The notes under the pieces: model-generated
The model's input: only the letters and a program-made list of their open reading frames with translations
Databases searched by the model: none
Told to the model about the DNA's origin: nothing
Position numbers and translations under genes: made by a program
Origin: Saccoglossus kowalevskii
Taxonomy: Eukaryota > Hemichordata > Enteropneusta > Harrimaniidae
Reading direction: 5' to 3'
Length of the DNA: 21,312 nt
NCBI RefSeq assembly: GCF_000003605.2
Contig: NW_003156742.1
Coordinates: 99,976 to 121,287, forward strand
Part shown: positions 1 to 9,355 of the stretch, piece after piece
Layout: each line of letters starts with the position of its first letter
Numbering within the stretch: the first letter of the stretch is position 1

Positions 1-403
1 TGTCTTGAAAAGACTCTGCTTTGATTTCAAAATGATGCAGCTATCGTACTATACCTTATATTGTTATAACATTTCAAAAAATTGAAATAATTTTCCACGT
101 TGTTTTCCACGATATTAGATTTCCGTTATATACAATGGGAAATTCTCTCCCATAATGCATTGCGTATGGCCACGTGCTCAGGAGTTTCAATTTGGCGCAA
201 ACTGCCTTAATGTTCATACTGTTGTGTTCTCATTGGCAGTGCCATTTGAATGCAGGTAATGCTAACATATATATTCATATTTGCTTTTGGCATATTAGAA
301 TTGTGCCAAAAATTAACTGATAAAATATTCCATAAATAATTTAGGCCAGGGAAACGCATTTTTTACATTTTCTTAATATTTTCTAAATGATTGAATTCCC
401 CAG
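1..403. other. Intron (or upstream sequence) of the uncharacterised gene
   Basis: No supported exon was found. The stretch is AT-rich and contains one copy of a dispersed repeat (about 116-212) described separately. A possible 16-base microexon at 240-255 was considered and rejected. Confidence 0.5.
116..212 (+). repeat. Dispersed repeat family C, copy 1
   Basis: The words gatttccgttatatacaa, cccataatgcattgc, gctcag, tttcaatttgg and actgccttaa recur in the same order at about 6186-6350, and in weaker form at about 14020-14095. It may be a SINE or MITE fragment; its ends were not resolved. Confidence 0.55.
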
Positions 404-613
404 AGGGAGGTTATACAGGAGCTGGCAGAGCGAATGCAGTTGCAATTACAGCAAGGAAGCAAAAGAATGGCTGATGCATACCAGAGTACGTGTACTAAAC
501 CCGATGATGCTGGAACAAGTTTGAACGATGGTGTCAAAACACCATCGATGTTGGAGATATGGGTTGCCAACACACAGCCTGGGTTAAGACCAGAAGACGA
601 GGACCTAGCTAAG
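404..613 (+). CDS. Exon of uncharacterised gene (first visible)
   Basis: The acceptor is cccag at 399-403 and the donor is AAG|GTAAAA at 614. It is 210 bases, 70 codons in phase 0, starting R-E-V-I-Q-E-L-A and ending D-E-D-L-A-K. The N-terminal part is a Glu/Gln-rich amphipathic helix candidate, followed by a polar stretch with S-M-L-E-I-W. The frame is closed upstream, so translation must come from an earlier exon before the window. Confidence 0.72.
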
Positions 614-3600
614 GTAAAACCATGTTTCTGTTAAGTGTTTTCTTTGGGGGTTTTCCAAACTGAAATTTGTTTTTTAAATTCCTCATAAATTACCAAGCAG
701 TAACCCAAAATGAGATACTCATGTTCCCTTTATCAGAGCTTTCTGAAAATATTGTATAAGTACTTTGCTCATATGATAATAGTTGTATAGTTCTAGCTTC
801 ACCCACAAGTACTTTAGTAAAGAGGAAACAATGCTATTGTCTTTGTTTTACTGAGTTTCTATCTGAATCAGTTGTCTTTCTGAGTAATCAGTATCACATT
901 ATGAAATTTTTTTGACATCATTTGTATTTTTGAAGAAAACTTGTGAAATTGCAAATAATTCTTTGTGAAAATTTGCTGATCAAAAGGTTTCATTAATAAA
1001 TGAGCTTATTTCCATGAAAACAATGACTTTTCCCAATAATGCTAATCTTAATAATGCTAATTGCCATTTTGGATAGAAAATTGGTTGATACATTGTGTCA
1101 CAAAATATGTTCTATTTAGATCATGTTATTTATTAGGTTTTAATTTGATTATTAAAACTCTGAAATTTGGGGAACAATCAATGACTAAAAATGTAAGTTT
1201 ACTGTATTGATAATTGGTTGTTGTGTAAACAATGTAAACATTGCAATGGTGTACTAGTTAGTTTTATTTTTTTTTTTGAAGGATTTCTCTGCTGAAGAAG
1301 TTGCTGAGGTCGTAAATGATGGTTTTAGTCCTTGGGAACATGCTAAGCAGAGACAAATGAGCAAACCTAAACTACAAAAAAAACCAAAGTTTGCTGAAAA
1401 GCCTCAAACTCTGGCACCGATTGATTCTTATTCTGATATGTCAGCTACAGAGTCTCAGTGGCAGGATTTATCAATGGTTAACTCAACCGCAAGGATGTAT
1501 CAGTCTATTGGCAGAATTCAGCGACGGACTGTTGCTGTAGAAAGGCATGATGGATACATGGAACGGATGATTCTGAAGAAAGAGGCCCTCGCAATTGAAA
1601 TGAAAGAACGCCTGCAAAGACATCGTCAGAAATATGATGAGATGATGAAGAAACGGAAGCAGGAAACGAGTAAATTCCTTCCAAATAAGGCTACATTGTA
1701 TGCAAGCTATCGTAAAATTGCTCAAGGGATGGCTCAACCAAGACCGACTGCCTTGGAGAACTCAAAAGTGGTCAGAGTTGGCAACAAACTGTATATAAAA
1801 AAAGAGGATAAACTTTACGCAGTTGGTGAGAGTGCTGAAAGAATTGTTGCAGAGCACAGTACTGCGAATAACGTCCGCGTCGTCAACTTGGATGAGCAGT
1901 GCAAAATAGAAGTGGAAAGTAACAGTTTATTTACAGACTCTGATTCGGGAATACATTCCTATCAATATAAATATGAAATCTAGTAACAAACCAGACCCGA
2001 CTGGCATTGCTGATGAATCAGATAAGGTGAGTTTCAACTCTAGGATTAACAGTTTTAATTGTTTACTCCATTTCCTGCATTCACATGTTTAGCCTTGAAG
2101 CAACAGGTGGTCATGACTCGTATGATTCGTGCAGTATGTCATTTTACTTTTTTGAAGAAATAATCAACTATCTAACACTTCTACAAAGCAATATACGAAT
2201 AAAATCAAAAAAAATGATTTGTTTCTGGGCCAGTCATGACTTTTTTCAAAAAATCACATTTTTCGAAACATTTCAAGACAGAAACATTTTTTTTTAGTCT
2301 GCTCAATAATTTTAAGTTGACTAGTTCATTGGAAACATATTTATTTTAATGAAATATTATTATTGAACTGTGGATAAAATGCATCTGTCTGTCTACTTTC
2401 TTGAATGCTCCGATTGTTTTTTTTTTACAAATATTCTAAATATTCGCTGCTACTGCAATTAACTGACAATTCAACTTAAATCTCATCCACTGTTTCCAGA
2501 AAATTAAAAAGTTGTCGGCATCACTGACATTAAGACTGATATAAACATTCAACACTGTTTTAAATAAACAGCCTTTAATCTTTTTACCGTCAGAGTTCCC
2601 GCCCAAATTATTCTGCACATTTTTCTTATATTTCTGGAAATGAACCCTAATTTTTGAGGCAACTGGCAAAATTTGCATCAATTTTCAGTTTTTACTTAAA
2701 AAAAGTTTGAATATTTTTGTCCCAATCTGATGAAGGAAAGTGCAGGCTATAAATAGGACTATTTTGTGAATTTGTGATAAATAAAAAGGTGGTTAAAAGG
2801 TTAATGTAAGCAGATAAACTATCTTTTGTCCTATTGTGAGTCATCCAGCCAGATAATTACCCACAAGGCATTGTGTCCCCCATATATTATGCAATTGAAC
2901 ACGCGTGACAATGTAAACAAGGAGTTTGTTGAGTGATATCTGTTCAACAAATAAACTCCTGACAATAGGGAATATAGTTGGTCTCCACTATCCGGATAGT
3001 ATTATTTAAATTAACATTTACTGAAAAGATCGTCCCAGCTCCAGTCGAGTCAAATCATTTATTATACATACAAGGTCAAATTTGATGGATTGAAAAAAAC
3101 TGGCAAAAAACAAGCTGCTTTATGATTGGTCAGAGTGTTAAAGCGGGAGGGTCGTCACCTGCACATGCACGGGAATTGAGTCCTAAGCGACGATAACAAC
3201 ACACGCTAAAAACGCAAAGACTCAAATGTAAACATTGACACGCTATGGCCATCTGATGCATGCACAGGTGACGACTCACTCGCTTTAAATAGCCAGCACA
3301 TATAGGTATAGCTTGGCATTCATTCCTCAGCATGAAATTTTTAAATGAAAGATTAAATAATTAGTATCATGAAATTGTAATACCTGATTCTTTCAAAAAT
3401 TCTTTTAACTTTAGCCATTCTTATTGTTTTTTTAACCTTTTCACCACCAAACTTTCTCGCCAAATTTTTTCTGCACTTTTTTCGTATATTTCTCAATATT
3501 TCTGAAAAATAACCCTAATTTTGGAGCTAACAGACAAAATTTGAGTCTATTTTCAGTTTTTACTCAAAAAATTCGGCTATTTTTGTCCCAATTTTATGAA

Positions 3601-6600
3601 GGAAAGTGAAGACTATAAACAGGACTGTTTTGTGAATTAGTGATGAAAATCAGGAACTGGTGGTAAAAGGGTTAGAAACATTAAGAATAACCTTAAAAAG
3701 ACAAGAGTCGCCATATACCTACCACCCAACACAAACAACAAACTTGGCTATGGTTCAGACCAGTGTTTGAAATTTACTGGCCACACGCTAGAGATAACTT
3801 TCTAATTGGTCTAGCTGGTTAAAATTAAAACTTACATGCCCGATGGTTTGGTAACTTGTAACTATCATCAGTCTCAATACTAATTTTTAAAATACTATTT
3901 TATAATTCGATAGAATTGAACACTTTTTTTTGCTTGTGGCTTATACAAGTGTTGTGAAACAAAGAACGCAACAACTTGAAATGGGAAACTTTAATTGTTC
4001 GACAGAATATCTTTGTGATAATTACCAAGAATTCTGGCAGGGATGATAAAATTGAGAAAATTTCAAACACTAAAAAATTAGGATATATTAGTTCAGACAA
4101 GTTATGACTTAATTCAGAACTTTATGCAGAACTGCAATGTTTTATTGCTGATTTGCAATCAGTAAACAGTGACTATCATTGAAAGTAAGGTTACCATTGT
4201 AATAACGTTTTTATACCATACTTAGGTAATCTTTTAACTCTTCCCCCGTGATATATTGATGCCTTGTATGTAGGTTTAATAGGTCATGGCTATGTAATTG
4301 TTTGTATTTGAACTGCTACAACACTTTTCTTTGTTCACTGTTATTGTTTACTTTTTGTTCTGTTCCGATCCAATAATATTTGCCTTGGCATACTCTGTTG
4401 TATAAACATCTCTCGTTGGAGAAAGAAAAGCATTCCCAGGCGCTTGGTGATCGTGGAAACGTCATGTTTTCTTGCATTTATAATTAGGATATATTTTTTC
4501 AGCTGCAAGACATGTACACTACCACCGAGATAAGTCTTGTCGATTCTGGTGTAGGTTATATGTCAGACTCGTCCTCGGTCTTCAAAATTAACAAGCGTAT
4601 TTCATCGGACATGTCGTCTATTTCCAAACCTGAGGAGACTGTCCGAAATGCCCAGTACGTTGACAAGGCGAGCCGGAATACAGCAGGTAGGTGGCATCTC
4701 TAAAATGATTCCTAAGTCTACATTCCATAACAGTTCCAGTTGACCTTTCACCTTCCCGTGCAATGCACTGTAAAACATGTCGCTTAAAACTGTTTTATTC
4801 CCTTGCCTGTATCCATAGATGAAAGGAAAAGTATATGAGGGTGAAAATGTCTTCGTCAAGCAATTCTTATCTCATCATCTTCAAACTCGGATATCATAAA
4901 CTCAATCAGTATATTCTTCTGTCTAATTTTATTGTAGTATAATTTAACTGATTTTTAAGATATTTTGAAAATGTTAATTAAAATTGTTTTTTTGCCAATA
5001 ATTTATCCAAATGTTTTCAAAATTGGAAATCTTACCAACCATAATAAAATGTTAACTAAGTTCAAGATATACAGTAGAATTTGGCTCATTGGCTTTATGT
5101 GTAGGGCATACCGGCTTGTTAAATTTTCATTCATTGTTAAATTACCTTTTCATTCATAGGCAGTATAATTGTAGTGTAGTACCTGTATATAACACATACA
5201 CTGCTTATTAATTTTGCCCATTTTACTCTTAATAATAAATCACCACTATCAGAATTAGTAAATTTTATGACTTTCATAATGAAATCCTGACAGCATAATA
5301 TTGGATGAAGAGAAGGGTCTATGACAAGATTATGTGTGTGTTGTGATAGACTCATCATTGTTTAAATAACTGAAAAATGCTTATTCATAAATCTGATTTT
5401 TTTTTCCAGAAGTTGAGAACTGGCAAGAATTGTTTGAAAGACCAACAGCCCAACAGCGAAAACAGTTCTACCAGCAGAGACAAAAGGAAAAACAACACAA
5501 GATGCAAAGAGTGCCTCAGATCATGTATCATAGCGACAAAGTTAGACTGGTGGATAACGTTGCTGGACAACGTATTCTCAAAGAACTTTCTGTGATGGAT
5601 AGAATTGGGAAACATCCAGATGGTGAAATGCAGTGGCGTTCCATAGCGCCCATTCCGGCGCGTCTCAGTGTGCACACACATGGAGAGTGAGTATTCATGT
5701 TTACATTTGTATTTTGTTTGAGTCCTTTGGAGATGTATTTGTTAATTTTGTACTATAAATGTATTAACTATGTTGCTGACACCTAAAGATGTTTGAGTCG
5801 ATTTAAAGAATATATGTCTTGTTTGCCATGCTTTCATTCACAGTCAGCTGGTGCACAAGTGCGATTTGTACTATATGGGGGGGCCGCCATCTTGAATGCG
5901 GCATAAAACTAAATAAATAGACAAGTTGTGAAATGCGTTTTACAGATTCTTACAAAAAAAATACCAATCTTTCACAGCCAAACGATCCGTTGGGGTAATA
6001 TTAAGCCAATCGCTAACAAAATTCGGCCAAATTTGTTGTATTTGTGTGGAAATTGTCATCTAACTGTAAGGTCGTCGCTGATTGGCTTCTGAGTTAGAAT
6101 GTCAATTTTTGGTTTCATGTACCCCAGGAAAGTTTTCTATGTTCTTTGTGTTATTCGGTGTTCGTATGCAAGGGATTTTTCCACTGATTTCCATTATATA
6201 CAACAGGAGGTTGTATTGCATTGCATGTGCAGTAACATGCTCAGTAGTGCAAAATTTGAATTTCTATCCCATAATGCATTGCATATATGTGCAGTAACAT
6301 ACTCAGTAGTACAAAATTTGAATTCCAGTCACTGCCTTAAAATACATAATACTTTCAGAAAGCATTGATCCCATTATTGCGGTAATGTCTACCATTACAA
6401 AACATATGAAAATAATAAAATTGAAAGTAACATTTAAGCAGTTTGCTAATCAATTCAGTCTGCTTGCAGGAAAACTGGGAATACTAAATTCGGACTGCTG
6501 AATATGTCATGGACATCCGGACTGCCGAAGTTCCAGCATGACTCCAGAATTGGCAATGAATGCAATATACCGCAGCTGGATATTAGCAGAGATCAGGGCA

Positions 6601-8818
6601 GACAAAGATTACAAGATTACATGCTACCATCATCTTCGTCGTTCATTGCGAGTAATTTACACCGTAATTGGCAAGCTAAGAGGTAGGACAGTTCATTTAA
6701 GTTTTAAGTGGTGGCGGATATAGATGATGGGGTAGATGTTTTGAAGGTTTCTTGCATTTGTTTTTTTTAAATATATTGAACTAAATCAGTATTGTTTTCA
6801 TTTACTGATATTGTCAGAAATATGCTTACATAGTAAAATTATTGGTAAGTATTCAAATGAGCTGTAGTGGAAATGAATCATATAATATCTAAACTTTAAA
6901 CCAAGTCTTCTGAAAACATTTTGGGATTTTCTGAGGTGTTCAGCTGGCTCAACCGTGGCTATTTTATAATTTTTTTTTCTTAAACCATGGCCCAATGCAA
7001 AATTACCACAACTGGTTTATTCTGAGGCATTTCCAATGCTTATGATTATGCATGATGTGCAGTGTTCTTTTGGAACCAGAAAGTGGAATACTTCAAAAGA
7101 GGAAACTATATAGACATGCGCTTACGCAAAGAATTCTATATGTCAGGTCATGTGTGCATGGAACAAGTTAGATTAAGGGCTGCTTTTCTAAATGATTGGC
7201 AACTTCCAATTCATGCTACTCATTAGCATATTTATCACCTCGAAAAGCGTAACAACTATAAGTGCGACAGAACAGACCAGTCATGGAAAATTTGCGTCAA
7301 TGCGCGAGATTCTACAAGCTCGTTCTTTAGAGAACTATCATATAAAACAATAAAATTGCCCTGGCTGGTTCATTAATTTTGATGTCTTTTTAAACTAGTT
7401 TTTAAACAAGTTAACATTGGGGCGAGTCTTTGGCATTGGCTGTCAGTCTGCCTCTTAAAAACAAAAGATGACACAATTTCCTTTAGTTGCCAAAGAGGGC
7501 ATTGAAAGAAGTAGCGTTGATGATGAATTGTAGTACATAGTTTGAGTAGTATTATCTAGTTTGATGACTTAAGTCAAGAAGATTATCCAGAACTCCATAC
7601 TGGTATTAAAGATTTTACTAAATATTTGATTATAAATTTCTTCAAATGTATAAAAAACGACATTGTTGCTGAAATCTTTTTTATAGCGGTTACAGTAAAG
7701 TGAAAAGTTTCAGATTCTAACTTTTGATAAAACAAATTCAACTTTAATTGGTCTCACATATTCATTGACATGAACAAAGTTGTCAATATTTGGTGTCAGT
7801 GTAGAATTAGCAATGAGCTCAGATTTGTAACATGAAATTCTAGAGAAAAAAAATTACTCAAATTATTTTTTGATTTTACTTTGCTCATTTAAAGAAACAA
7901 GTTATTTGCTCTTTGTCATTTATTCAAACTTGTTGCTTAGCAAAATATAACAAATTAGTACTTACTCTTAAATTATTTGCATTTGTAATACTAGTTGTTC
8001 AGGTTCACCCATTAAGCTGGAGTATACTTCCTATGGAAGTTTCCCTCTAATGTTATACAGGAAAAAGATTTGCTGAAATTTTAAATTGTTTATTTCCTAG
8101 GTGTAATTTACTCACTTCTTGTTCGTCGCAAGCAACACATTCAGACTATCAGTGGGAAAGCCATAAAACAATCAAGATTTCTACTGCATCTGCAGATACT
8201 ACTTTACCACCACGAGACGGCAAGATTCAAAATTGTGTCACAACAAATGTCAAACAGCAGGTCAGTGTTTCAAGTGAACTCTTAGAGTACCGATAACCTT
8301 TAACCCCTGGAATACCACAATTTTTTCCATCGAAGTGATGTTAGTAACATTTTGGACATTTTCATGTTTTTTCTGTAATTACTTTTGTTTATTTTAGACT
8401 TGACAAATATTATTGAAAAGAAAAAAATATGAAAAAAAAATGAATTATGAAGTTTTATTTCATGACAGGTGACACGTGTTCAAGAGATTAATCATACATT
8501 TTATCTGTCACCAGCACATGTTCAAATTTCATGTAATGAATTTTTGTTCTATCTGTTGTATATGTCGCTATGGATCCCATATTCAACACGACACTGTGCG
8601 ACAACTATAGCGACTTAATTGTATTATCTACTAATCTCCATATATGGTAATTTACTTCCCAGATGCCGCCGTCCTTGAATCTTCCTAAGATGAGACCCAC
8701 AGCTATTATCGGCACAAAAGCATTGAATAAACTGAATAGTAATTCAAAACTGCCGGATATAACAGCTTCATTACGATTCCTGACTAGCAGAAAGGATGAA
8801 GTTCCCCAGAATGCATAA
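404..8818 (+). CDS. Uncharacterised protein gene, last seven coding exons (5' end outside window)
   Basis: Coding exons are 404-613, 1282-2026, 4503-4686, 5410-5686, 6470-6682, 8101-8260 and 8663-8818, all bounded by AG/GT. Phases join cleanly (0, 0, 0, 1, 2, 2, 0), which is strong internal evidence for one gene. About 647 residues are visible, assuming the one-base anomaly in the second exon is bridged. The protein is hydrophilic, rich in Lys, Gln and Ser, with basic helical stretches (near 1560-1680 and 5430-5510). I see no signal peptide, membrane segment or known catalytic motif. I do not recognise the family, so no function is offered. The last exon ends at TAA 8816-8818, with AATAAA 34 bases later. 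The N-terminus and promoter lie before the window. Cassette exons in the long introns cannot be excluded. Confidence 0.75.
614..1281 (+). other. Intron, nothing recognised
   Basis: AT-rich GT-AG intron with a polypyrimidine tract before its acceptor. No repeats beyond a small ataatgctaat duplication near 1036-1060, and no other coding signal. Confidence 0.6.
1282..2026 (+). CDS. Large exon of uncharacterised gene, with an apparent one-base frameshift
   Basis: The acceptor is ttgaag after a T-rich tract and the donor is a consensus AAG|GTGAGT at 2027. From 1282 the phase-0 frame is open and convincingly coding (D-F-S-A-E-E-V...), including a highly charged helical segment around 1560-1680 (M-K-E-R-L-Q-R-H-R-Q-K). 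That frame meets TAG-TAA at 1981-1986. The +1 frame takes over with N-M-K-S-S-N-K-P-D-P and ends S-D-K exactly in phase 0, as the next exon requires. One extra base somewhere near 1964-1973 (the ataaatat run) explains this. Either the assembly carries an indel, the allele is broken, or a short isoform ends here. Confidence 0.72.
2576..2803 (+). mobile_element. MITE family A, copy 1
   Basis: About 228 bases, alignable by eye to copies at 3433-3674 and 8999-9233. Shared landmarks are taa(c/t)ctttttacc at the left, aatgaaccctaattttt, ttttgtcccaatc, gaaggaaagtgcag, actattttgtgaatttgtgat, and ggt(g)gttaaaaggtta at the right. The termini are inverted repeats flanked by TA, the pattern expected of Tc1/mariner-type non-autonomous elements. 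It has no coding capacity. It lies in an intron, sense to the gene. Confidence 0.75.
2830..2969. repeat. Nested inverted repeats (possible foldback element)
   Basis: CCTATTGT at 2830-2837 pairs with ACAATAGG at 2962-2969. Inside lies a second palindrome, GGAGTTTGTTGA (2921-2932) against TCAACAAATAAACTCC (2944-2959). The short outer arms make element status uncertain. Confidence 0.35.
3138..3288. repeat. Long-armed imperfect palindrome
   Basis: The left arm (ttaaagcgggagggtcgtca then cctg) and the right arm (caggtgacgactcactcgct then ttaa) are inverted repeats over about 33 bases with a few mismatches, enclosing a loop of about 85 bases. It could be a foldback transposon remnant. A transcript through the intron could form a long hairpin. 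Confidence 0.6.
3433..3674 (+). mobile_element. MITE family A, copy 2
   Basis: This copy has the best preserved ends: left taaccttttcaccacca and right tggtggtaaaagggtta are inverted repeats over about 17 bases with one or two mismatches. The interior shares aaccctaattttgg, ttttgtcccaattt and gaaggaaagtg with the other copies. It has the same orientation as copy 1, about 630 bases downstream in the same intron. Confidence 0.8.
4503..4686 (+). CDS. Exon of uncharacterised gene
   Basis: A strong polypyrimidine tract and tttcag precede 4503. The donor CAG|GTAGGT is at 4687. The exon enters in phase 0 and leaves one base (G) for the next codon. It encodes a Ser/Thr/Asp-rich, probably disordered stretch (L-Q-D-M-Y-T-T-T-E-I-S-L-V-D-S-G) that could hold phosphorylation sites; that last point is inference. 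Confidence 0.72.
4687..5409 (+). other. Intron, nothing recognised
   Basis: AT-rich GT-AG intron ending in a long T tract. No repeat or coding signal that I could support. Confidence 0.6.
5410..5686 (+). CDS. Exon of uncharacterised gene
   Basis: The acceptor is tttttttccag after a long T tract and the donor is GAGA|GTGAGT at 5687. The split codon with the previous exon gives Glu. It encodes V-E-N-W-Q-E-L-F-E-R-P, a Gln/Lys-rich segment (R-Q-K-E-K-Q-H-K-M-Q-R), then Q-W-R-S-I-A-P-I-P-A-R. The exon leaves two bases (phase 2), which pair with the next acceptor to give Glu. Confidence 0.75.
5687..6469 (+). other. Intron with a dispersed repeat
   Basis: Contains two tandemly arranged, diverged copies of the cataatgcattgc repeat family (about 6186-6350). 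The overlapping open frames at 6082-6368 run through this repeat and show no protein similarity that I recognise. Confidence 0.55.
6186..6350 (+). repeat. Dispersed repeat family C, partly duplicated copy
   Basis: gatttccattatatacaa is followed by two successive blocks, each with gcattgcat, gtgcagtaacat, ctcagtagt and caaaatttgaatt. The second block continues with cactgccttaa(a)atac. The internal duplication is about 60 bases in period. Confidence 0.6.
6470..6682 (+). CDS. Exon of uncharacterised gene
   Basis: The acceptor is gcttgcag and the donor is AAGAG|GTAGGA at 6683. The frame reads K-T-G-N-T-K-F-G-L-L-N-M-S-W-T-S-G and ends N-W-Q-A-K-R. The exon enters and leaves in phase 2, joining both neighbours without a stop. 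Overlapping open frames in this interval are shadows. Confidence 0.7.
6683..8100 (+). other. 1.4-kb intron, nothing recognised
   Basis: AT-rich GT-AG intron. The flanking exons join in phase 2 without it. I found no clear repeats, RNA genes or extra exons. Confidence 0.55.
8101..8260 (+). CDS. Exon of uncharacterised gene
   Basis: The acceptor is atttcctag and the donor is CAG|GTCAGT at 8261. The split codon with the previous exon gives Arg. The exon then reads C-N-L-L-T-S-C-S-S-Q-A and ends T-N-V-K-Q-Q in phase 0. It is Ser/Thr-rich. It is too short and too interrupted to show up as a simple open frame; its support is the matching phase and consensus splice sites on both sides. Confidence 0.68.
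8261..8662 (+). other. Intron, nothing recognised
   Basis: Short AT-rich GT-AG intron between two phase-0 junctions, with A-rich runs near 8420-8450. No other structure that I can support. Confidence 0.6.
8663..8818 (+). CDS. Terminal exon of uncharacterised gene
   Basis: The acceptor is tttacttcccag. The phase-0 frame reads M-P-P-S-L-N-L-P-K-M-R-P and ends V-P-Q-N-A before TAA at 8816-8818. It is basic and Ser/Asn-rich. The AATAAA 34 bases downstream supports this as the 3' end of the gene. The minus-strand open frame overlapping it is a shadow. Confidence 0.7.
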   Translation: MPPSLNLPKMRPTAIIGTKALNKLNSNSKLPDITASLRFLTSRKDEVPQNA

Positions 8819-8851
8819 ATTGTCCCTCTCCATGAATTTATCTGTAAGGTC

Positions 8852-8857
8852 AATAAA
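8852..8857 (+). terminator. Polyadenylation signal AATAAA of the uncharacterised gene
   Basis: AATAAA lies 34 bases after the stop codon, followed by a T-rich and GT-containing stretch at about 8880-8896 that would serve as the downstream element. This implies a very short 3' UTR. Confidence 0.6.
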
Positions 8858-8909
8858 ATCGGTGCAATATACTGTCAACTTGTTTTTTTGTCTCTTTCCA
8901 TTCCTATAA

Positions 8910-9355
8910 GCCCTCTAGTGACAGCAGTTTTGTGATGTCAAAATGACGTACATGAATTAAAAGCAAATCAGAAGTACAATTTGGTTGTGTTCATCATCTA
9001 ACCTTTTTACCACCAGACTTTCTCACCCAAATTTGTATGGACTTTTTTTTATATTCTTCAATATTTCTAGAAATGAACCCTAATTTTGGCACCACCATTC
9101 AAAATTTCAGTCAGTTTACACTCAAAAAATGTGGGTACTTTTTGTCCCAATCTTTTGAAGGAAAGTGCAGACTATAAATGGGACTATTTTGTGAATTTGT
9201 GATGAAAAAAGGAAATTTGTAGTGAAAATGTTAAATATTATTATATAGTAAAATTTCCCAAAAGCATGATGTTCATTGGTTGACGACAACAGATGAAACT
9301 GCATCTACTCTTTGAGCAGCTTTTATTTCATAAAAGCGTTTTGTCACTAGAGGGC
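8910..9355. mobile_element. Foldback/MITE-like element with GCCCTCTAGTGACA arms, interrupted by MITE A
   Basis: GCCCTCTAGTGACA at 8910-8923 and its exact reverse complement at 9342-9355 form 14-base perfect inverted arms. Matching ATAAG/CTTAT a few bases further out may extend them. Removing the nested MITE leaves about 210 bases, a usual MITE size. No transposase is present. The superfamily is not assigned. Confidence 0.6.
8999..9233 (+). mobile_element. MITE family A, copy 3 (nested in a foldback element)
   Basis: The left end is taacctttttaccacca; the right end has decayed to gtagtgaaaatgtta. The interior repeats aatgaaccctaattttgg, ttttgtcccaatc and gaaggaaagtgcag. It sits between the arms of the foldback element at 8910-9355, so it inserted later than that element. 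Confidence 0.78.

Larger units (their letters stand above)
2027..4502 (+). other. 2.5-kb intron rich in small inverted-repeat elements
   Basis: The intron joins two phase-0 exons. It holds two copies of a terminal-inverted-repeat element (2576-2803 and 3433-3674), an outer inverted repeat at 2830-2969 enclosing a smaller palindrome (2921-2959), and a long-armed palindrome at 3138-3288. Small open frames here look non-coding. Confidence 0.55.

Noticed and set aside
240-255. 16-base microexon between ttggcag and GTAATG
   Set aside because: Both splice signals are present, but the size is extreme, and nothing shows the reading frame or links it to the exon at 404.
1919-1936. Using gtaaca...ttacag as an 18-base intron to explain the frameshift
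   Set aside because: It is far below a workable intron length, and removing 18 bases would not change the reading frame.
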